From Deltaproteobacteria bacterium SG8_13 (GTDB lineage Bacteria > Desulfobacterota > Desulfobacteria > Desulfobacterales > SG8-13): 64,000 nucleotides of DNA. The DNA lies in NCBI GenBank assembly GCA_001303025.1, contig LJNK01000009.1, positions 1-64,000 of the forward strand. The letters run 5' to 3'. The notes under the pieces were generated by a model. That model made no database searches. It was given only the letters and a program-made list of their open reading frames with translations, and had not been told where the DNA came from. This document shows, one piece after another, positions 16,837-27,370 of the stretch (positions are counted from its first letter, which is position 1; each line of letters opens with the position of its first letter). Made by a program: the position numbers and the translations under genes.

Positions 16837-18072
16837 CTACTTCCCGCGTGACTCAATGATATCCGAGCAGGAAGGCATCACCTCGCTGCCGCGCAGGGTC
16901 ACGATCTCCGATGAAATCACCACCTTGTGCTCCGGTGAGTAGCGGGTCACGCCCAGATACATGGGCAAAATCACCTGATGGTCGCAGGCCCGCATTTCGA
17001 TGGGGCCGGCCGGACTGTCGATTTTCATCCCTTCCAGCGCGTCGATGAATTTTTCCTTGTCGATCTCGCCGGCTTTGCGAAATGCGTCGGCAATGAAATG
17101 AGCGGTGATGTAGCCGTGAAATGCCGGAAAGCCGGGAGGGTTGCCGTATTCTTTCGTAAACGCATTGACGAAATTGCGGTTGGCCGAGATGTCGGGGTGA
17201 TAGAAATGATAATCCATGGTGCCCATCACCCCTTCCGGGGCTTCGGCGCCCAGCGGTTTGAGCACGGCGTGATCGGTGGCCGTGTGGATCCAGATGGGCA
17301 GCCTTTCGGCCATCCCGGTGGCCTTGATGGCTTTCATGATGTTGGTCATGCTGCGCCCGCCCGTGCAGAAAATGACCGCGTCGGGGTTGGCCGCCAGAAT
17401 AGAGGTGATGTAGGGGATCAGATCCGGCTCGCCCGGTTTCCACCAGGATTCGCCGATTTTTACGACGGACGGTTTTGCGGCCGAAAGATTGCGCCAGGCG
17501 GCATTGGCAATGGCGTGACCGTATTCATAGTCGTCGCCGGCGACCCAGTATCTCTTGTACGGTTTCTGGGATAAGGCCACGCCGCCGGCCTTGCCGGCCA
17601 TGGCCGTGTTTTCGCCGGTGGAAAAGACGTAGCGGTGGCCCTTTTCACCGGTGATCCGCTCGCTTTTGGAGATCCAGGCGATAAAGGGGACCTTCTGGCC
17701 TTTGGCGATCGATTCGGAAACCGCCATGGCCGCGCCGCTGTTGATGGTTCCCACCAGCACATCGACTTCCTCGCGCATGACCAGCTCCCGGGCCATGTTC
17801 AATGCGATGTCCACCTTGAACTTGGTGTCACGGGTCGTAAATTCGATCTTGCTGCCCAGAACGCCTTTTTTGTTGATGTCTTTCAGGGCCAGCTTGAATC
17901 CGTTGAGCGCGTCGTTTCCATACACTGCCGGTGGGCCGCTGTAACAGTCGATGATGCCCACCTTGATATTGCGGGCCGCTGCGCCGGCCGGCATCAGGAT
18001 CAGGACCGTTGCTGCAATGAGCAGTAAAACGGCCGGCAGCCGCATGGTGTGCCGATGATGCGTAGCCTTCAT
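16837..18072 (-). CDS. ABC transporter substrate-binding protein (LivJ/LivK-like, Peripla_BP_6)
   Basis: This 411-residue periplasmic protein has a signal peptide ('LPAVLLLIAATVLILMPAGAAA') followed by 'IKVGIIDCYSGPPAVYGNDALNGFKLA', typical of type I periplasmic binding folds of the Liv group. Later landmarks are 'LVGTINSGAAMAVSESI' and 'GFPAFHGYITAHFIADAF'. The frame is open to 18180, but ATG 18072 is preceded by a GGGGGAG site and gives a proper signal peptide. It heads the operon that ends with livF. Family members bind amino acids, amides or aromatic and hydroxy acids. The divergent GlcD/LUD genes hint at a hydroxy acid, without proof. Confidence 0.9.
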   Translation of the reverse strand: MKATHHRHTMRLPAVLLLIAATVLILMPAGAAARNIKVGIIDCYSGPPAVYGNDALNGFKLALKDINKKGVLGSKIEFTTRDTKFKVDIALNMARELVMREEVDVLVGTINSGAAMAVSESIAKGQKVPFIAWISKSERITGEKGHRYVFSTGENTAMAGKAGGVALSQKPYKRYWVAGDDYEYGHAIANAAWRNLSAAKPSVVKIGESWWKPGEPDLIPYITSILAANPDAVIFCTGGRSMTNIMKAIKATGMAERLPIWIHTATDHAVLKPLGAEAPEGVMGTMDYHFYHPDISANRNFVNAFTKEYGNPPGFPAFHGYITAHFIADAFRKAGEIDKEKFIDALEGMKIDSPAGPIEMRACDHQVILPMYLGVTRYSPEHKVVISSEIVTLRGSEVMPSCSDIIESRGK

Positions 18073-18365
18073 GACTCCCCCTTTTCGGTTTATGGTTTTG
18101 ACGGTTGGGTGAAGATCTGGTAGGTGGTGGAACAGTGGAACGACCGAACCCGCTTTTGCGGGGCGCGTTCCATCGCACACGCGTGTTCGTGATATTTACA
18201 GGCGCACAGGTCGGCGCTTCCAGACCGCTGCCCGCACCTTTCCTGCTTATGCAGGATCAAGTGGAAAGTCAAGAAAATTGGAAAACTGTCGGCCGACCGA
18301 ATCGATCGCCGGCCGCGGTCAAAAGAAGTTTATCAGCAGCCGGCTTGCCGGCTGGGGAGGCAGAC

Positions 18366-19754
<1,389 letters not shown>

Positions 19755-19818
19755 AAGGATCCTGCAGCATAGCCGGCTGGTGCTGAAAAACTGCCGCAAG
19801 GTGGACGTCTGTAAAACC

Positions 19819-20613
19819 ATGTCAACTGTTGATCAACATCGGTTTTTGTCCCGGCTGCGCCAGGCACTCGGACATCAGGCCGGTATCCGTCGCCGCTGGT
19901 CGGACCTGACGTTGCAGCGAGAACCTGCCCGGCTGCAGGCGCTGGTAAACGCAATAAGCGCGCGCAGCCGGAAGGATCGCCTCGGCCTGCTCACCACCCT
20001 GACAAAACGCTGCCGGCAGTCTGACATCGGCATCCATATCGGCGATCGAGCGGATGAGGTTGTCCGGCAGATTGCCGCTCTGGTCCAAAGCCGCTGCGGG
20101 CAGGGCCTACGGGAGGCGCAGCTGGTACTATGGCATCATCCCTTGCTGGAGGAATTGAACCTGACTCGACGACTGCCGCAGGAAGGTGTGAAGGCCTTGT
20201 TGTATCCAGTCGATGTGAATCGAACTGCAGGTGATGCGGCAGCCGAAAAGCTCCAGCGCGACCGGTTCCGCAGCCGGGTGGTCTCCGCCGGCATCGGGAT
20301 TACATCGGCCGATTATTGCCTTGCGGATTCCGCCACCCTGGTGATGACCACACATCCCGGAAGGCCTCGCGCCGTTTCACTGATCCCGCCGGTGCATATC
20401 GCCGTCATTACAATCCAGCAGATCCTGTCGGACCTGCAGGAGCTTTATGCAACACTGCGTGGTGCACAGGGCACTGCCAGGGAGGCAATCACCAACTGCA
20501 TGACGTTTGTTTCCGGGCCGAGCACAACCAGGGATATCGAGGCCGTCCCGGTGCCCGGTGCCCAGGGACCGCGGGAGGTTCATATTGTTGTCTTCTCAGG
20601 GGAAGTAATTTGA
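19819..20613 (+). CDS. LUD-domain protein (LutC/YkgG-like, lactate utilisation)
   Basis: The 264-residue product has an LUD domain in its C-terminal two thirds: 'SAGIGITSADYCLADSATLV' near residue 165, 'GRPRAVSLIPPVHIAVI' near 190 and 'FVSGPSTTRDIEAV' near 230. LUD proteins of the LutC type act with LutA/LutB in L-lactate oxidation or in related 2-hydroxy-acid oxidation. ATG 19819 is preferred; a GTG at 19780 in the same frame would add 13 residues. It directly follows the GlcD-like gene, so the two probably form a hydroxy-acid oxidation unit. The usual LutA/LutB Fe-S partners are not adjacent. Confidence 0.85.
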   Translation: MSTVDQHRFLSRLRQALGHQAGIRRRWSDLTLQREPARLQALVNAISARSRKDRLGLLTTLTKRCRQSDIGIHIGDRADEVVRQIAALVQSRCGQGLREAQLVLWHHPLLEELNLTRRLPQEGVKALLYPVDVNRTAGDAAAEKLQRDRFRSRVVSAGIGITSADYCLADSATLVMTTHPGRPRAVSLIPPVHIAVITIQQILSDLQELYATLRGAQGTAREAITNCMTFVSGPSTTRDIEAVPVPGAQGPREVHIVVFSGEVI

Positions 20614-20717
20614 CGGCCTGCCGGCATGAGGGGATTTACCCCCGGGCGGCAAGCAATCGAACGGGGATCGTGAAAATTTGATGGCCGGCAGGCGCCTCGC
20701 CGGAAAAGGTTCGCCTG

Positions 20718-21167
20718 TCACTTTTCGGTTTCGGTTTCGATTTCGATGCCGTACGCTTGAATGTCCTTCGGATGCACGTAGGCGGCGGAGATGACCCGGT
20801 CGCGAACCGATATGCCGCAGCTGTGAACCGTCTCCGGATCACCGGAGATCAGGGGATGCCAGTCCAGCAGCTTTTTGCCTTCTGCCAGGCGGCGGTAAGC
20901 GCATGAGCCGGGGAGCCAACTCATATGAGATATGCTGTCGACGGTGATCTGGACGCACTTGCGGTTGGCCTGCAGACGATCGGCATAGACCCGGCATCGG
21001 CAATTGCTGGTGTTCAGGTAGCGGCAGGCAACGGCGGTATATTCGACCTCTCCGGTTTCGGTATCCTGCAGTTTTTCCAGGCAGCAGATGCCGCAGCCGT
21101 CGCAAAGCAGCTCCCACTCCCTGCGATCCATTTCCAGCAGGGTTTTTGTCTCCCAGAACGGTTTCAT
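20718..21167 (-). CDS. YcgN-type (UPF0260) cysteine-cluster protein
   Basis: The 149-residue product starts 'MKPFWETKTL' at 21167, the classic family N-terminus; the frame is open to 21227, but that extension is not family-like. It holds 'CDGCGICCLEKL' near residue 25, plus 'CRYLNTSNCRCRVY' and later cysteines (C..C..C..C), matching the zinc/iron-chelating CxxCxxCC cluster family. Its function is unknown; a metal-binding role is likely. It is transcribed alone and converges with the LUD gene 104 bases away. Confidence 0.88.
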   Translation of the reverse strand: MKPFWETKTLLEMDRREWELLCDGCGICCLEKLQDTETGEVEYTAVACRYLNTSNCRCRVYADRLQANRKCVQITVDSISHMSWLPGSCAYRRLAEGKKLLDWHPLISGDPETVHSCGISVRDRVISAAYVHPKDIQAYGIEIETETEK

Positions 21168-21289
21168 CGGCTTGCAGGCCCTCTTCGAGAATCTTGATGC
21201 GAGAGGGCAGCGTAGATCAAAAACCACCGGCTTGCAATCAAAAAACGGGTGGTTAGGTTAGGCAAAGATCAACTGCGAGGAGATAAGAG

Positions 21290-21580
21290 ATGATTGCATA
21301 TCTGGTAACCAACCGCCAGCAGCAGCAGGACACGATTGTCGTGCCGGAGATCGGCTGCAGTGTTCCGGTCGACTGCGACCGCATGAAGGCGTTTATATCG
21401 GTCAGCCCTGATTTCGCGACCTGGTCAGGTGATGCCTGCGAAGCAATGGCACCGGAAGATTTCGGCGATATCGTCGCCATCCGCGACGACTGCGGAGATG
21501 TGCGGATCTTCGAAGAAGATCTATGGCGGGAAAAAATGGAGCATTACCTTGGCCGTGTCCTGCCTGCAAACGAAGGCTAA
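21290..21580 (+). CDS. Hypothetical small acidic protein
   Basis: This 96-residue soluble, acidic protein begins 'MIAYLVTNRQQQQDTIVV'. It has no signal peptide, membrane segment or recognisable motif; two Cys lie near residues 23 and 29 and a third near 51. A GGAG site (GAGGAGATAAGAG) directly precedes the ATG, which supports expression. It stands 73 bases before the SUMF1-like gene in the same direction. I do not recognise a family. Confidence 0.6.
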   Translation: MIAYLVTNRQQQQDTIVVPEIGCSVPVDCDRMKAFISVSPDFATWSGDACEAMAPEDFGDIVAIRDDCGDVRIFEEDLWREKMEHYLGRVLPANEG

Positions 21581-21652
21581 TCGCGGGCCCATGCCGGTTT
21601 TTCTCCGTTTTCAAACCGCTCGAAACGGCCGGCGGCGAGGAATTTTCGATAA

Positions 21653-22405
21653 TTGAGCAACCGTTGGAACATACGTGAAATGTTGGCGGACGGTCCGCTG
21701 CCGGATACCATCGTTTCGCCCATCGACGGCGCCGAGATGGTCCGGGTGCCTGCGGGCGAATTCACCATGGGCATTTCCGAGCAGGAGCTGCTGCGCATAT
21801 TTACCCTCGATCAGCGGCAAACGCCGATATTTGCCACGGAAGTTCCCGCCCGCAAGCACCGTCTGCCGGATTACTACATCGATCGCTACCCGGTCACCAA
21901 CTTCCAGTATCGCAAGTTCGTCGAAAAAACCGGTCACCGCAAGCCTGCACTGCTGGATGACAAGACCTGGGGCGGGCCGATGCAGCCGGTGGTGTTTGTC
22001 GGTTGGGATGATGCCCGGTCTTATGCCCGCTGGGCGGGCAAATCGCTTCCCTCGGAAGCCCAGTGGGAAAAAGCCGGAAGGGGGACGGACGCACGCTGGT
22101 GGGCCTGGGGTGATGATTTCAAACCGGGCTGCAGCAATTCCAAGGATTTCGGACTGCAGCAAACATCGGAGATCGGCACTTTCGACGAAGGAGTCAGCCC
22201 TTTCGGCTGTTATGACATGTGCGGCAATGTCTGGGAAATGTGCGACGGTCAGTGGATCGAAAACCACCTGCCCATGCGCGGTGGCTGTTTTTTGGGTTCA
22301 GCCACGTTTGTGCGCGTCACCTGTCGCTGGACTCCGGAGGATCCCGTGAACGGCGCCCACTGGCTCGGGTTCCGCTGCGTGAAGAACATCCCGGGTTTTG
22401 TGTAA
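21653..22405 (+). CDS. SUMF1/formylglycine-generating-enzyme-like protein
   Basis: Of 250 residues, about 25-245 form an FGE-sulfatase (SUMF1) domain: 'MVRVPAGEFTMGISEQE', 'YIDRYPVTNFQYRKFV' near residue 85, 'GWDDARSYARWAGKSLPSEAQWEKAGRG' split over residues 118-145, 'DMCGNVWEMCDGQW' near 190 and the C-terminal 'HWLGFRCV'. The oxygenase cysteine pair of true FGE is not evident, so it is probably one of the many SUMF1-fold proteins of other function. The start is TTG 21653; the next ATG (21680) lacks a ribosome site. Confidence 0.8.
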   Translation: MSNRWNIREMLADGPLPDTIVSPIDGAEMVRVPAGEFTMGISEQELLRIFTLDQRQTPIFATEVPARKHRLPDYYIDRYPVTNFQYRKFVEKTGHRKPALLDDKTWGGPMQPVVFVGWDDARSYARWAGKSLPSEAQWEKAGRGTDARWWAWGDDFKPGCSNSKDFGLQQTSEIGTFDEGVSPFGCYDMCGNVWEMCDGQWIENHLPMRGGCFLGSATFVRVTCRWTPEDPVNGAHWLGFRCVKNIPGFV

Positions 22406-22515
22406 AAATCGATGATAAGGAAACGACCTTGCCGCTTGATTTTTAGCCGGTCAACCGGTAAGGTCATTTTCGTAAATTCCAATTTCAACCTTGAAGGCTC
22501 TACAGGGAGGCTGTG

Positions 22516-22860
22516 ATGCCAGGCTCCGGCGGCACGCAAAAAAGGCAGGAACGAACCGAACCGGTCAGCGAAGAGAAACGCAAGCACCTGCGCTCCAAAT
22601 GCGAGCGGATCACCTTCTTTGCCACCCATGACCATCTTTATGAAGGACAGGTGCGCAATATCAGCCTTGGGGGCGTTTACATAGAATCCGGCAACTCTTT
22701 CTATCCCGGGGAGAAAATCACCGTGGCCATCCCGTGCCCGAGCAATCCGCATGGAGAGAAGTTGAAAGAGCCGTACAAGGACGAAGAAATCAAAATGAAA
22801 TGCGTTGTCGTATGGAAGGACCCGGACGGATTCGGTTTGCGGTTTATACGGCCCAAGTAA
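22516..22860 (+). CDS. PilZ-domain protein
   Basis: This 114-residue protein is almost entirely one PilZ domain. It has an 'RKHLRSKCERITF' region near residue 25 (family RxxxR), then 'VRNISLGGVYIES' near residue 55 (the family D/NxSxxG), a beta-barrel and a final 'WKDPDGFGLRFI'. PilZ domains usually bind cyclic di-GMP, but the RxxxR spacing here (RKHLR) is on the margin of consensus. ATG 22516 follows an AGGGAGG site; the adjacent GTG 22513 is less likely. Confidence 0.85.
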   Translation: MPGSGGTQKRQERTEPVSEEKRKHLRSKCERITFFATHDHLYEGQVRNISLGGVYIESGNSFYPGEKITVAIPCPSNPHGEKLKEPYKDEEIKMKCVVVWKDPDGFGLRFIRPK

Positions 22861-22908
22861 CACCCCGCCCCAGCTCCCCACTTTTAGCGAACAGACGGGC
22901 ACAGTCTG

Positions 22909-25900
22909 CTATTTGCCGAGAAGTTCTCTGATTTTCCGGGATATCTGGTGCTGGTCGAAGGGTTTCTGAATAAACGATTCGCATCCCATGCTCAGCATTT
23001 CCTCTGCCATGTCTTCGAGACTGTAGCCGCTCGATAAGACGACTTTCACCTCTGGATCGATCTTCTGCAGCCGACGGAAGGTCTCGCGACCATCCATCTC
23101 CGGCATCACCACGTCCAGAATGACCAGGTCGATCGGCTCGTTTCGGTTGCTGAAGACCTCGACGGCATCCGCGCCGCTGCCGGCAGTTAGAACCCGGTAC
23201 CCCATGCCCGTGAGCATGGCCTCGCAGGCATCGAGGATATACGGCTCGTCATCGACTACCAACACCGTCTCATGGCCGGCAGTCCACTGCTCCTCGGCCG
23301 GTTTTTCTACCGTGGCCGGTGCATCCACTGCCGGCAGATAAATGGAAAAAGTGGTGCCGTTGCCCGGCTCGCTGTCAAAACAAATGATGCCGTCGTGGTT
23401 TTTGATGATGCCGAACGCCGATGCCAGGCCCAATCCGGTGCCCCGCCCCATCGGCTTTGTCGTGAAAAACGGCTCGAACACTCGATTGCGGATCGACGCC
23501 CTTATGCCCGATCCGGTATCTTGAACAGTGATTCTCACGTATTTTCCCGGCCGGGCCTGATGCTTTTTTACAAAGGCCTCTTCGAGATGAACGTTCTCGG
23601 TACGCAGGAACAGCGTTCCGGCGCCGTCCATGGCCTGCCAGGCGTTGAGATAGAGATTGACCAGCACCTGCTCGATCTGGCTGCGGTCGATGTTCACCGA
23701 CCACACGTCGGCCGCCAGCTGGCTGACAATTCTGGTTTTTTTATGGGTGCGGCCGAAGAGACTCGAGGTTTTATCCACGATATCGCTCACGTCCGACGGC
23801 TTCACCATGTACTTGCCGCCACGGGCATAGCCGAGCAGCTGTCGGGTCAGATTGGCGCCGCTGTGCACGCACTGCTCGATGCTCTTCACGTTCTGATAAC
23901 ACGGATCGGCGGCACTCAACGACATCAGCAGCAAGGTGGTGTTTCCCTGGATGCCCATCAGCAGGTTGTTGAAATCATGCGCAACTCCGCCGGCCAGGGT
24001 TCCGATGGCTTCCATGCGTTGTGTCTGCTGCAGGTGCGCTTCCAACTCCTTGCGTTCCAGCTCTGCCTTGAGGCGTTCGGTGACGTCACGACCCACACAC
24101 CGGAATCCACCGATTTGTCCGTCGGCATGCCGCAGCGCGGATCCGGACAGTTCGATGAAACGCCGTGAACCGCCTTTGCATATGATTTTCACCAGGATCG
24201 GACCCGAGACTCTGTCTTCGCGGAGGATTCCTGCAACCATTTGCCACAATGGCCTGCGGCTGCTGCGCTCAACGAGTTTTTTGAAATTCATGCCGTGCAG
24301 TTCATCGTGCGACCGGCCCAGCGTGCGGGAAACGGCATTGTTGGTAAAGGTCAGGTTGCCGCGCAGATCGGTCTCCAGGTACCCCTCGTCGATGCTCTCC
24401 AGGATGTCGCGGTATTTTTCTTCACTTCGGCTCAGCGCCGATTCGGTTTGCCTGCGCTGCTCGATCTCTTCCAGCAGCTGCTGATTGGTTGTTTCCAGAT
24501 CGGCGGTGCGCTCGGCCACCAGATCCTCGAGTTGTTCGCGGTAGGTGGTGAGCTGCTGTTCGGCCTTTTTCCGGCCGGTAATGTCGCGCATCGAGCCGAT
24601 GATTTTGACGGGGACGCCATCTTCGTCGGTCGTCAAGGTAGAGTTCAGTGAATAATAGATCGGATGGCCTTCCGGGTCTTTCAGAACGATTTCGTAATCG
24701 CTCAACCTCCCGTCCTGCGTGACGGTGTCGATCATTTTCGATCGGGACTCCGGCGTGATGTAGAATTCGGAGACGTTTTTTCCAATCAGCCCGTCCCGCG
24801 TGTACGGGGTGATTTTTTCCACCGATGGGCTGATTTCCAGGATTTTTCCGTCCATTGCGGTTTCGTAGTAGACGTCCTGAATGTTTTCGAATATGCCGCG
24901 GTATTTCTCCTGGCTTTCCCGGATGGCATACTTCATTCGGATAAAGGAGTTGGCCGTGTCCTGGATTTCCGTATACCTGGATTCAATGGCGAACCGGGTG
25001 TCCAGGTCGTCGTTTTTGACGGCCAACGCCTCACGGGCCAGATTGGCGATGGGACGTATGATGCTGGCAGCCAGCAACAGGGCAAGAACGGTGGCTACTG
25101 CGGAAATGCCCAGGGTCAACAGGATGTTGAACTGCCGGTTTTGTTTCAGGCTGCCCAGATAATCGTCCTCCGGCAGGTGAACACCGACGATCCACGGCCA
25201 CTGTTCAATGGAAAAAGGTGTGAGCATGGCGTGATGCTGCCGGCCGTTGTGCTCGAAGCGCGCAAATCGGGGGGCGTTCAACTGAAATCGTCCATCGTCT
25301 CTTTTTTGCAGATTGACGGCCTTGAAAGCCTTTTTGCTCAAGACATCGTCGATCTCCTCTATTTGGGCGAGTCGAATCGGTCCGGTGGCGGTCGAATCAC
25401 CGGTTTGCATTTTCTCCATTTCCGAAAAAGCGACAACATCCCCGTTGTTGTTGATCATGAAGGCACGGCCGTTTTTACCGATCTTCAGGTTGCCGATGAA
25501 AACCGACAGCTGATCGATTTCGATGTCGACACCGACAATTCCCTTCAGCGTTCCGGAGCCGTCGTAGGCGGGCCCGGCGATGGTGATTCCCGGTTTCCGG
25601 GAGGTGAAGAACACATACGGGTCCGTCCACACGATGCTGCGCTGCTTGAGTGCCTTCTGATACCAGGGACGCTGCCGCGGGTCATAGGTATCTTCGGGGT
25701 CGATCTCATCGGCGACGAGCCGCATCTGCTCGTCGCGCCAGATCAGCTGTGTGTGACGGCCACCGTTTTCGTTTTGGATGATTTTCGTGCGAAAGCCTCC
25801 GGCAGCATACCGGGTATGCCGGCTGACGTAGAAGAAGTCACCGTTCGGCTTGCCGATGTAAATGCCGGCAAAGTGCGGGTAGATGGCCAGCTGATCCAGA

Positions 25901-26175
25901 AAATACCGCTCGAGGGTCTGCTGGTACTTTTCGTTGCTGCTGACCACTTCTGCGCTCAGCAGCCGCCGTGTCAGGGCGGCGGCTCCGTGTGCGTGGGCCA
26001 GGTGATTCTGGGATTGTTCCATGGCCAGTTCGGCAATGTTCTCCATGATATCCCTGGCATGATCCCTCAAAACCCGCTGGGAGGAAATAAAGGTGGTGCT
26101 GGTGGTGATGGCGTAGGTGCCCCAGATCAGTCCCAGAAAACCGATAATCAGCGCCGATCGAATGGAAAATTTCAT
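22909..26175 (-). CDS. Hybrid sensor histidine kinase: dCache-HAMP-PAS-PAS-HisKA-HATPase-REC
   Basis: This 1088-residue inner-membrane kinase has a first transmembrane helix at about 5-27 and a periplasmic dCache-type domain to about 340 ('VDEIDPEDTYDPRQRPWYQKAL' region, 'VGVDIEIDQLSVFI'). A second helix ('LGISAVATVLALLLAASII'), HAMP and two PAS domains follow. The kinase core has an H-box 'GTLAGGVAHDFNNLL', an N-box 'NLYLNAWQAM' and 'DTGSGI'. A C-terminal receiver holds 'LVVDDEPYI' and 'VILDVVMPEMDGRETF'. ATG 26175 follows GGAGAA by seven bases. It lies 29 bases after the rhodanese gene and is probably co-transcribed with it, which links it to sulfur or selenium chemistry by position. No partner output regulator is adjacent. 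Confidence 0.9.
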   Translation of the reverse strand: MKFSIRSALIIGFLGLIWGTYAITTSTTFISSQRVLRDHARDIMENIAELAMEQSQNHLAHAHGAAALTRRLLSAEVVSSNEKYQQTLERYFLDQLAIYPHFAGIYIGKPNGDFFYVSRHTRYAAGGFRTKIIQNENGGRHTQLIWRDEQMRLVADEIDPEDTYDPRQRPWYQKALKQRSIVWTDPYVFFTSRKPGITIAGPAYDGSGTLKGIVGVDIEIDQLSVFIGNLKIGKNGRAFMINNNGDVVAFSEMEKMQTGDSTATGPIRLAQIEEIDDVLSKKAFKAVNLQKRDDGRFQLNAPRFARFEHNGRQHHAMLTPFSIEQWPWIVGVHLPEDDYLGSLKQNRQFNILLTLGISAVATVLALLLAASIIRPIANLAREALAVKNDDLDTRFAIESRYTEIQDTANSFIRMKYAIRESQEKYRGIFENIQDVYYETAMDGKILEISPSVEKITPYTRDGLIGKNVSEFYITPESRSKMIDTVTQDGRLSDYEIVLKDPEGHPIYYSLNSTLTTDEDGVPVKIIGSMRDITGRKKAEQQLTTYREQLEDLVAERTADLETTNQQLLEEIEQRRQTESALSRSEEKYRDILESIDEGYLETDLRGNLTFTNNAVSRTLGRSHDELHGMNFKKLVERSSRRPLWQMVAGILREDRVSGPILVKIICKGGSRRFIELSGSALRHADGQIGGFRCVGRDVTERLKAELERKELEAHLQQTQRMEAIGTLAGGVAHDFNNLLMGIQGNTTLLLMSLSAADPCYQNVKSIEQCVHSGANLTRQLLGYARGGKYMVKPSDVSDIVDKTSSLFGRTHKKTRIVSQLAADVWSVNIDRSQIEQVLVNLYLNAWQAMDGAGTLFLRTENVHLEEAFVKKHQARPGKYVRITVQDTGSGIRASIRNRVFEPFFTTKPMGRGTGLGLASAFGIIKNHDGIICFDSEPGNGTTFSIYLPAVDAPATVEKPAEEQWTAGHETVLVVDDEPYILDACEAMLTGMGYRVLTAGSGADAVEVFSNRNEPIDLVILDVVMPEMDGRETFRRLQKIDPEVKVVLSSGYSLEDMAEEMLSMGCESFIQKPFDQHQISRKIRELLGK

Positions 26176-26204
26176 GCAGATTCTCCGGTTGCAGTTGAGA
26201 TGGT

Positions 26205-26987
26205 TCAATCAAGGGGTTTGCGCGGGCCGGAATCGGGCTGTTTTACCTGCAGGCCCTGGTTTTTCCAGGCCTCGACGCCTCCCTCCAGCCAGGTGATGTT
26301 GTTCGGGTCAAAAAAATAAGAGAGCAAGTACCGGCAGGCGTTCGGGGCTTGCTTGCCCCGGATGTCATAGAACACCAGAAGCCGGTTTTTGGGAAGTTCA
26401 AAATGCAGGGCATGCAGCCGGTAAAGCGGGTAGTGCAGCGTGGGGCCGTCAATGACTCCGAATTTTTTTCTGGAAAGATCGTCTCGGATATCGATCAGCA
26501 GAATCCTTTCTCCGGACTGAATTTTCGCCCAAACCTTCTGCGGCGCCATCGGAGGGGGTGCTTTGTGGGAGAACTGAACGTTGCGGCCGGTGGGCAGGCC
26601 GGCTTTTTTCCAGCCGGCCAGGCCATCTCTGTACCAGTAAACGTTCCGGTACCCCATCTGAACTGCAAAACTTGCAGATGCTTTTGATTTCACTCAGCCC
26701 GGGCCGTGACAATAAAACACGATCGGATCGGCGCTGTCCTCGGGCATTTCGTAATAGTTGCCAATCAGCTCGAACGGAATGCAGGTAGAGCCCGGGATGT
26801 GCTCGATGGCAAATTCGATGGGACTGAGGGTGAAAGCCAACAGGGGCTTGTCCTCGGCGCCCATCATTTGTTTCACCTGCTGCGTATCGATGATCTCGTA
26901 ACCTTGCGGATCGGCGCAGATACCGGATCCGGCCGACAGCAGCAACGCAACCAGCACTGCTAACAATGCACGCGGGGAGTTTTTCAT
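26205..26987 (-). CDS. Tandem rhodanese, probable selenoprotein with in-frame UGA (Sec98)
   Basis: An exported protein of 260 residues is read if the UGA at 26694-26696 is decoded. A signal peptide ('ALLAVLVALLLSAGSGICA') precedes rhodanese domain 1 with active-site loop 'VFYCHGPG-U-VKSKASASF' and 'GYRNVYWYRDGLAGWKKAGLP'. Domain 2 (about 140-250) has 'LLIDIRDD' and 'TWLEGGVEAWKNQGL'. The UGA falls where rhodaneses of the CxGPxC type carry a second loop Cys. Sequence similarity continues in frame on both sides without a frameshift, and a hairpin follows the UGA. In domain 2 the catalytic Cys position is Asp ('VFYDIRG'), so that domain is probably inactive. A simple nonsense mutation remains possible. 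Confidence 0.75.
26655..26680 (-). promoter_or_regulatory. Candidate bacterial SECIS hairpin
   Basis: Read on the minus strand, 13 bases after the UGA a stem-loop begins. CTGCAA (26677-26672) pairs perfectly with TTGCAG (26668-26663) around a GTT loop. An outer CATC/GATG pairing is possible with a 3' bulge; alternatively, CATCTG pairs with CAGATG. The UGA-to-loop distance is 22 bases and the first loop base is G, both inside the published bacterial SECIS range. Confidence 0.6.
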
Positions 26988-27370
26988 ACCGCCTTCTCCT
27001 TTCCCAGGGAAAATACGGCTCGCCCGCCAGCGAATCGCGGTGCGTATTTCCCATCGATCGGTTCGCTGCTTCGGATTGTCACTGGCAGCTGCCGGGTGTA
27101 AAGAAATCCGGCCCGACGCTTTACCGGTTTGGCTGCAACCGGTACCGCGGGCCGACAGCGTAGTCGGTCAATATGGAGTACGGAAGAAACGGTGGGTTAC
27201 GGACACAGGAAAGCGTAAGGAAATTCCGGATGGTTGACCACTTTCAATCTCCGCGGCGCCTTCTGGTTAGCCGATTCCTTACGCCAGCATTATTCTATCA
27301 ATCCCGAGGTTGTTCGTCAAGCGGTGAATCGCATCGTCAGTGAAGAAATGTGATCCGTGCACCGGGGCGT
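26988..27370. other. Intergenic region with a perfect hairpin
   Basis: No gene is seen in these 383 bases. ACCGGTT (27123-27129) and AACCGGT (27137-27143) form a seven-pair stem with a seven-base loop, without a T run. The part next to 26987 should carry the promoter and leader of the rhodanese-kinase unit, but I see no convincing -35/-10 pair. A GGAGAAGG site (minus strand) precedes the rhodanese start. Confidence 0.5.

Noticed and set aside
24664-26319. 551-codon plus-strand frame opposite the hybrid kinase gene
   Set aside because: The minus strand encodes a complete kinase with all motifs; the plus frame has no family resemblance.
26205-26693. Downstream half of the rhodanese as a separate gene starting at GTG 26693
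   Set aside because: It would start inside a rhodanese domain, directly after the UGA, with no ribosome-binding site; reading through the UGA restores one complete domain.
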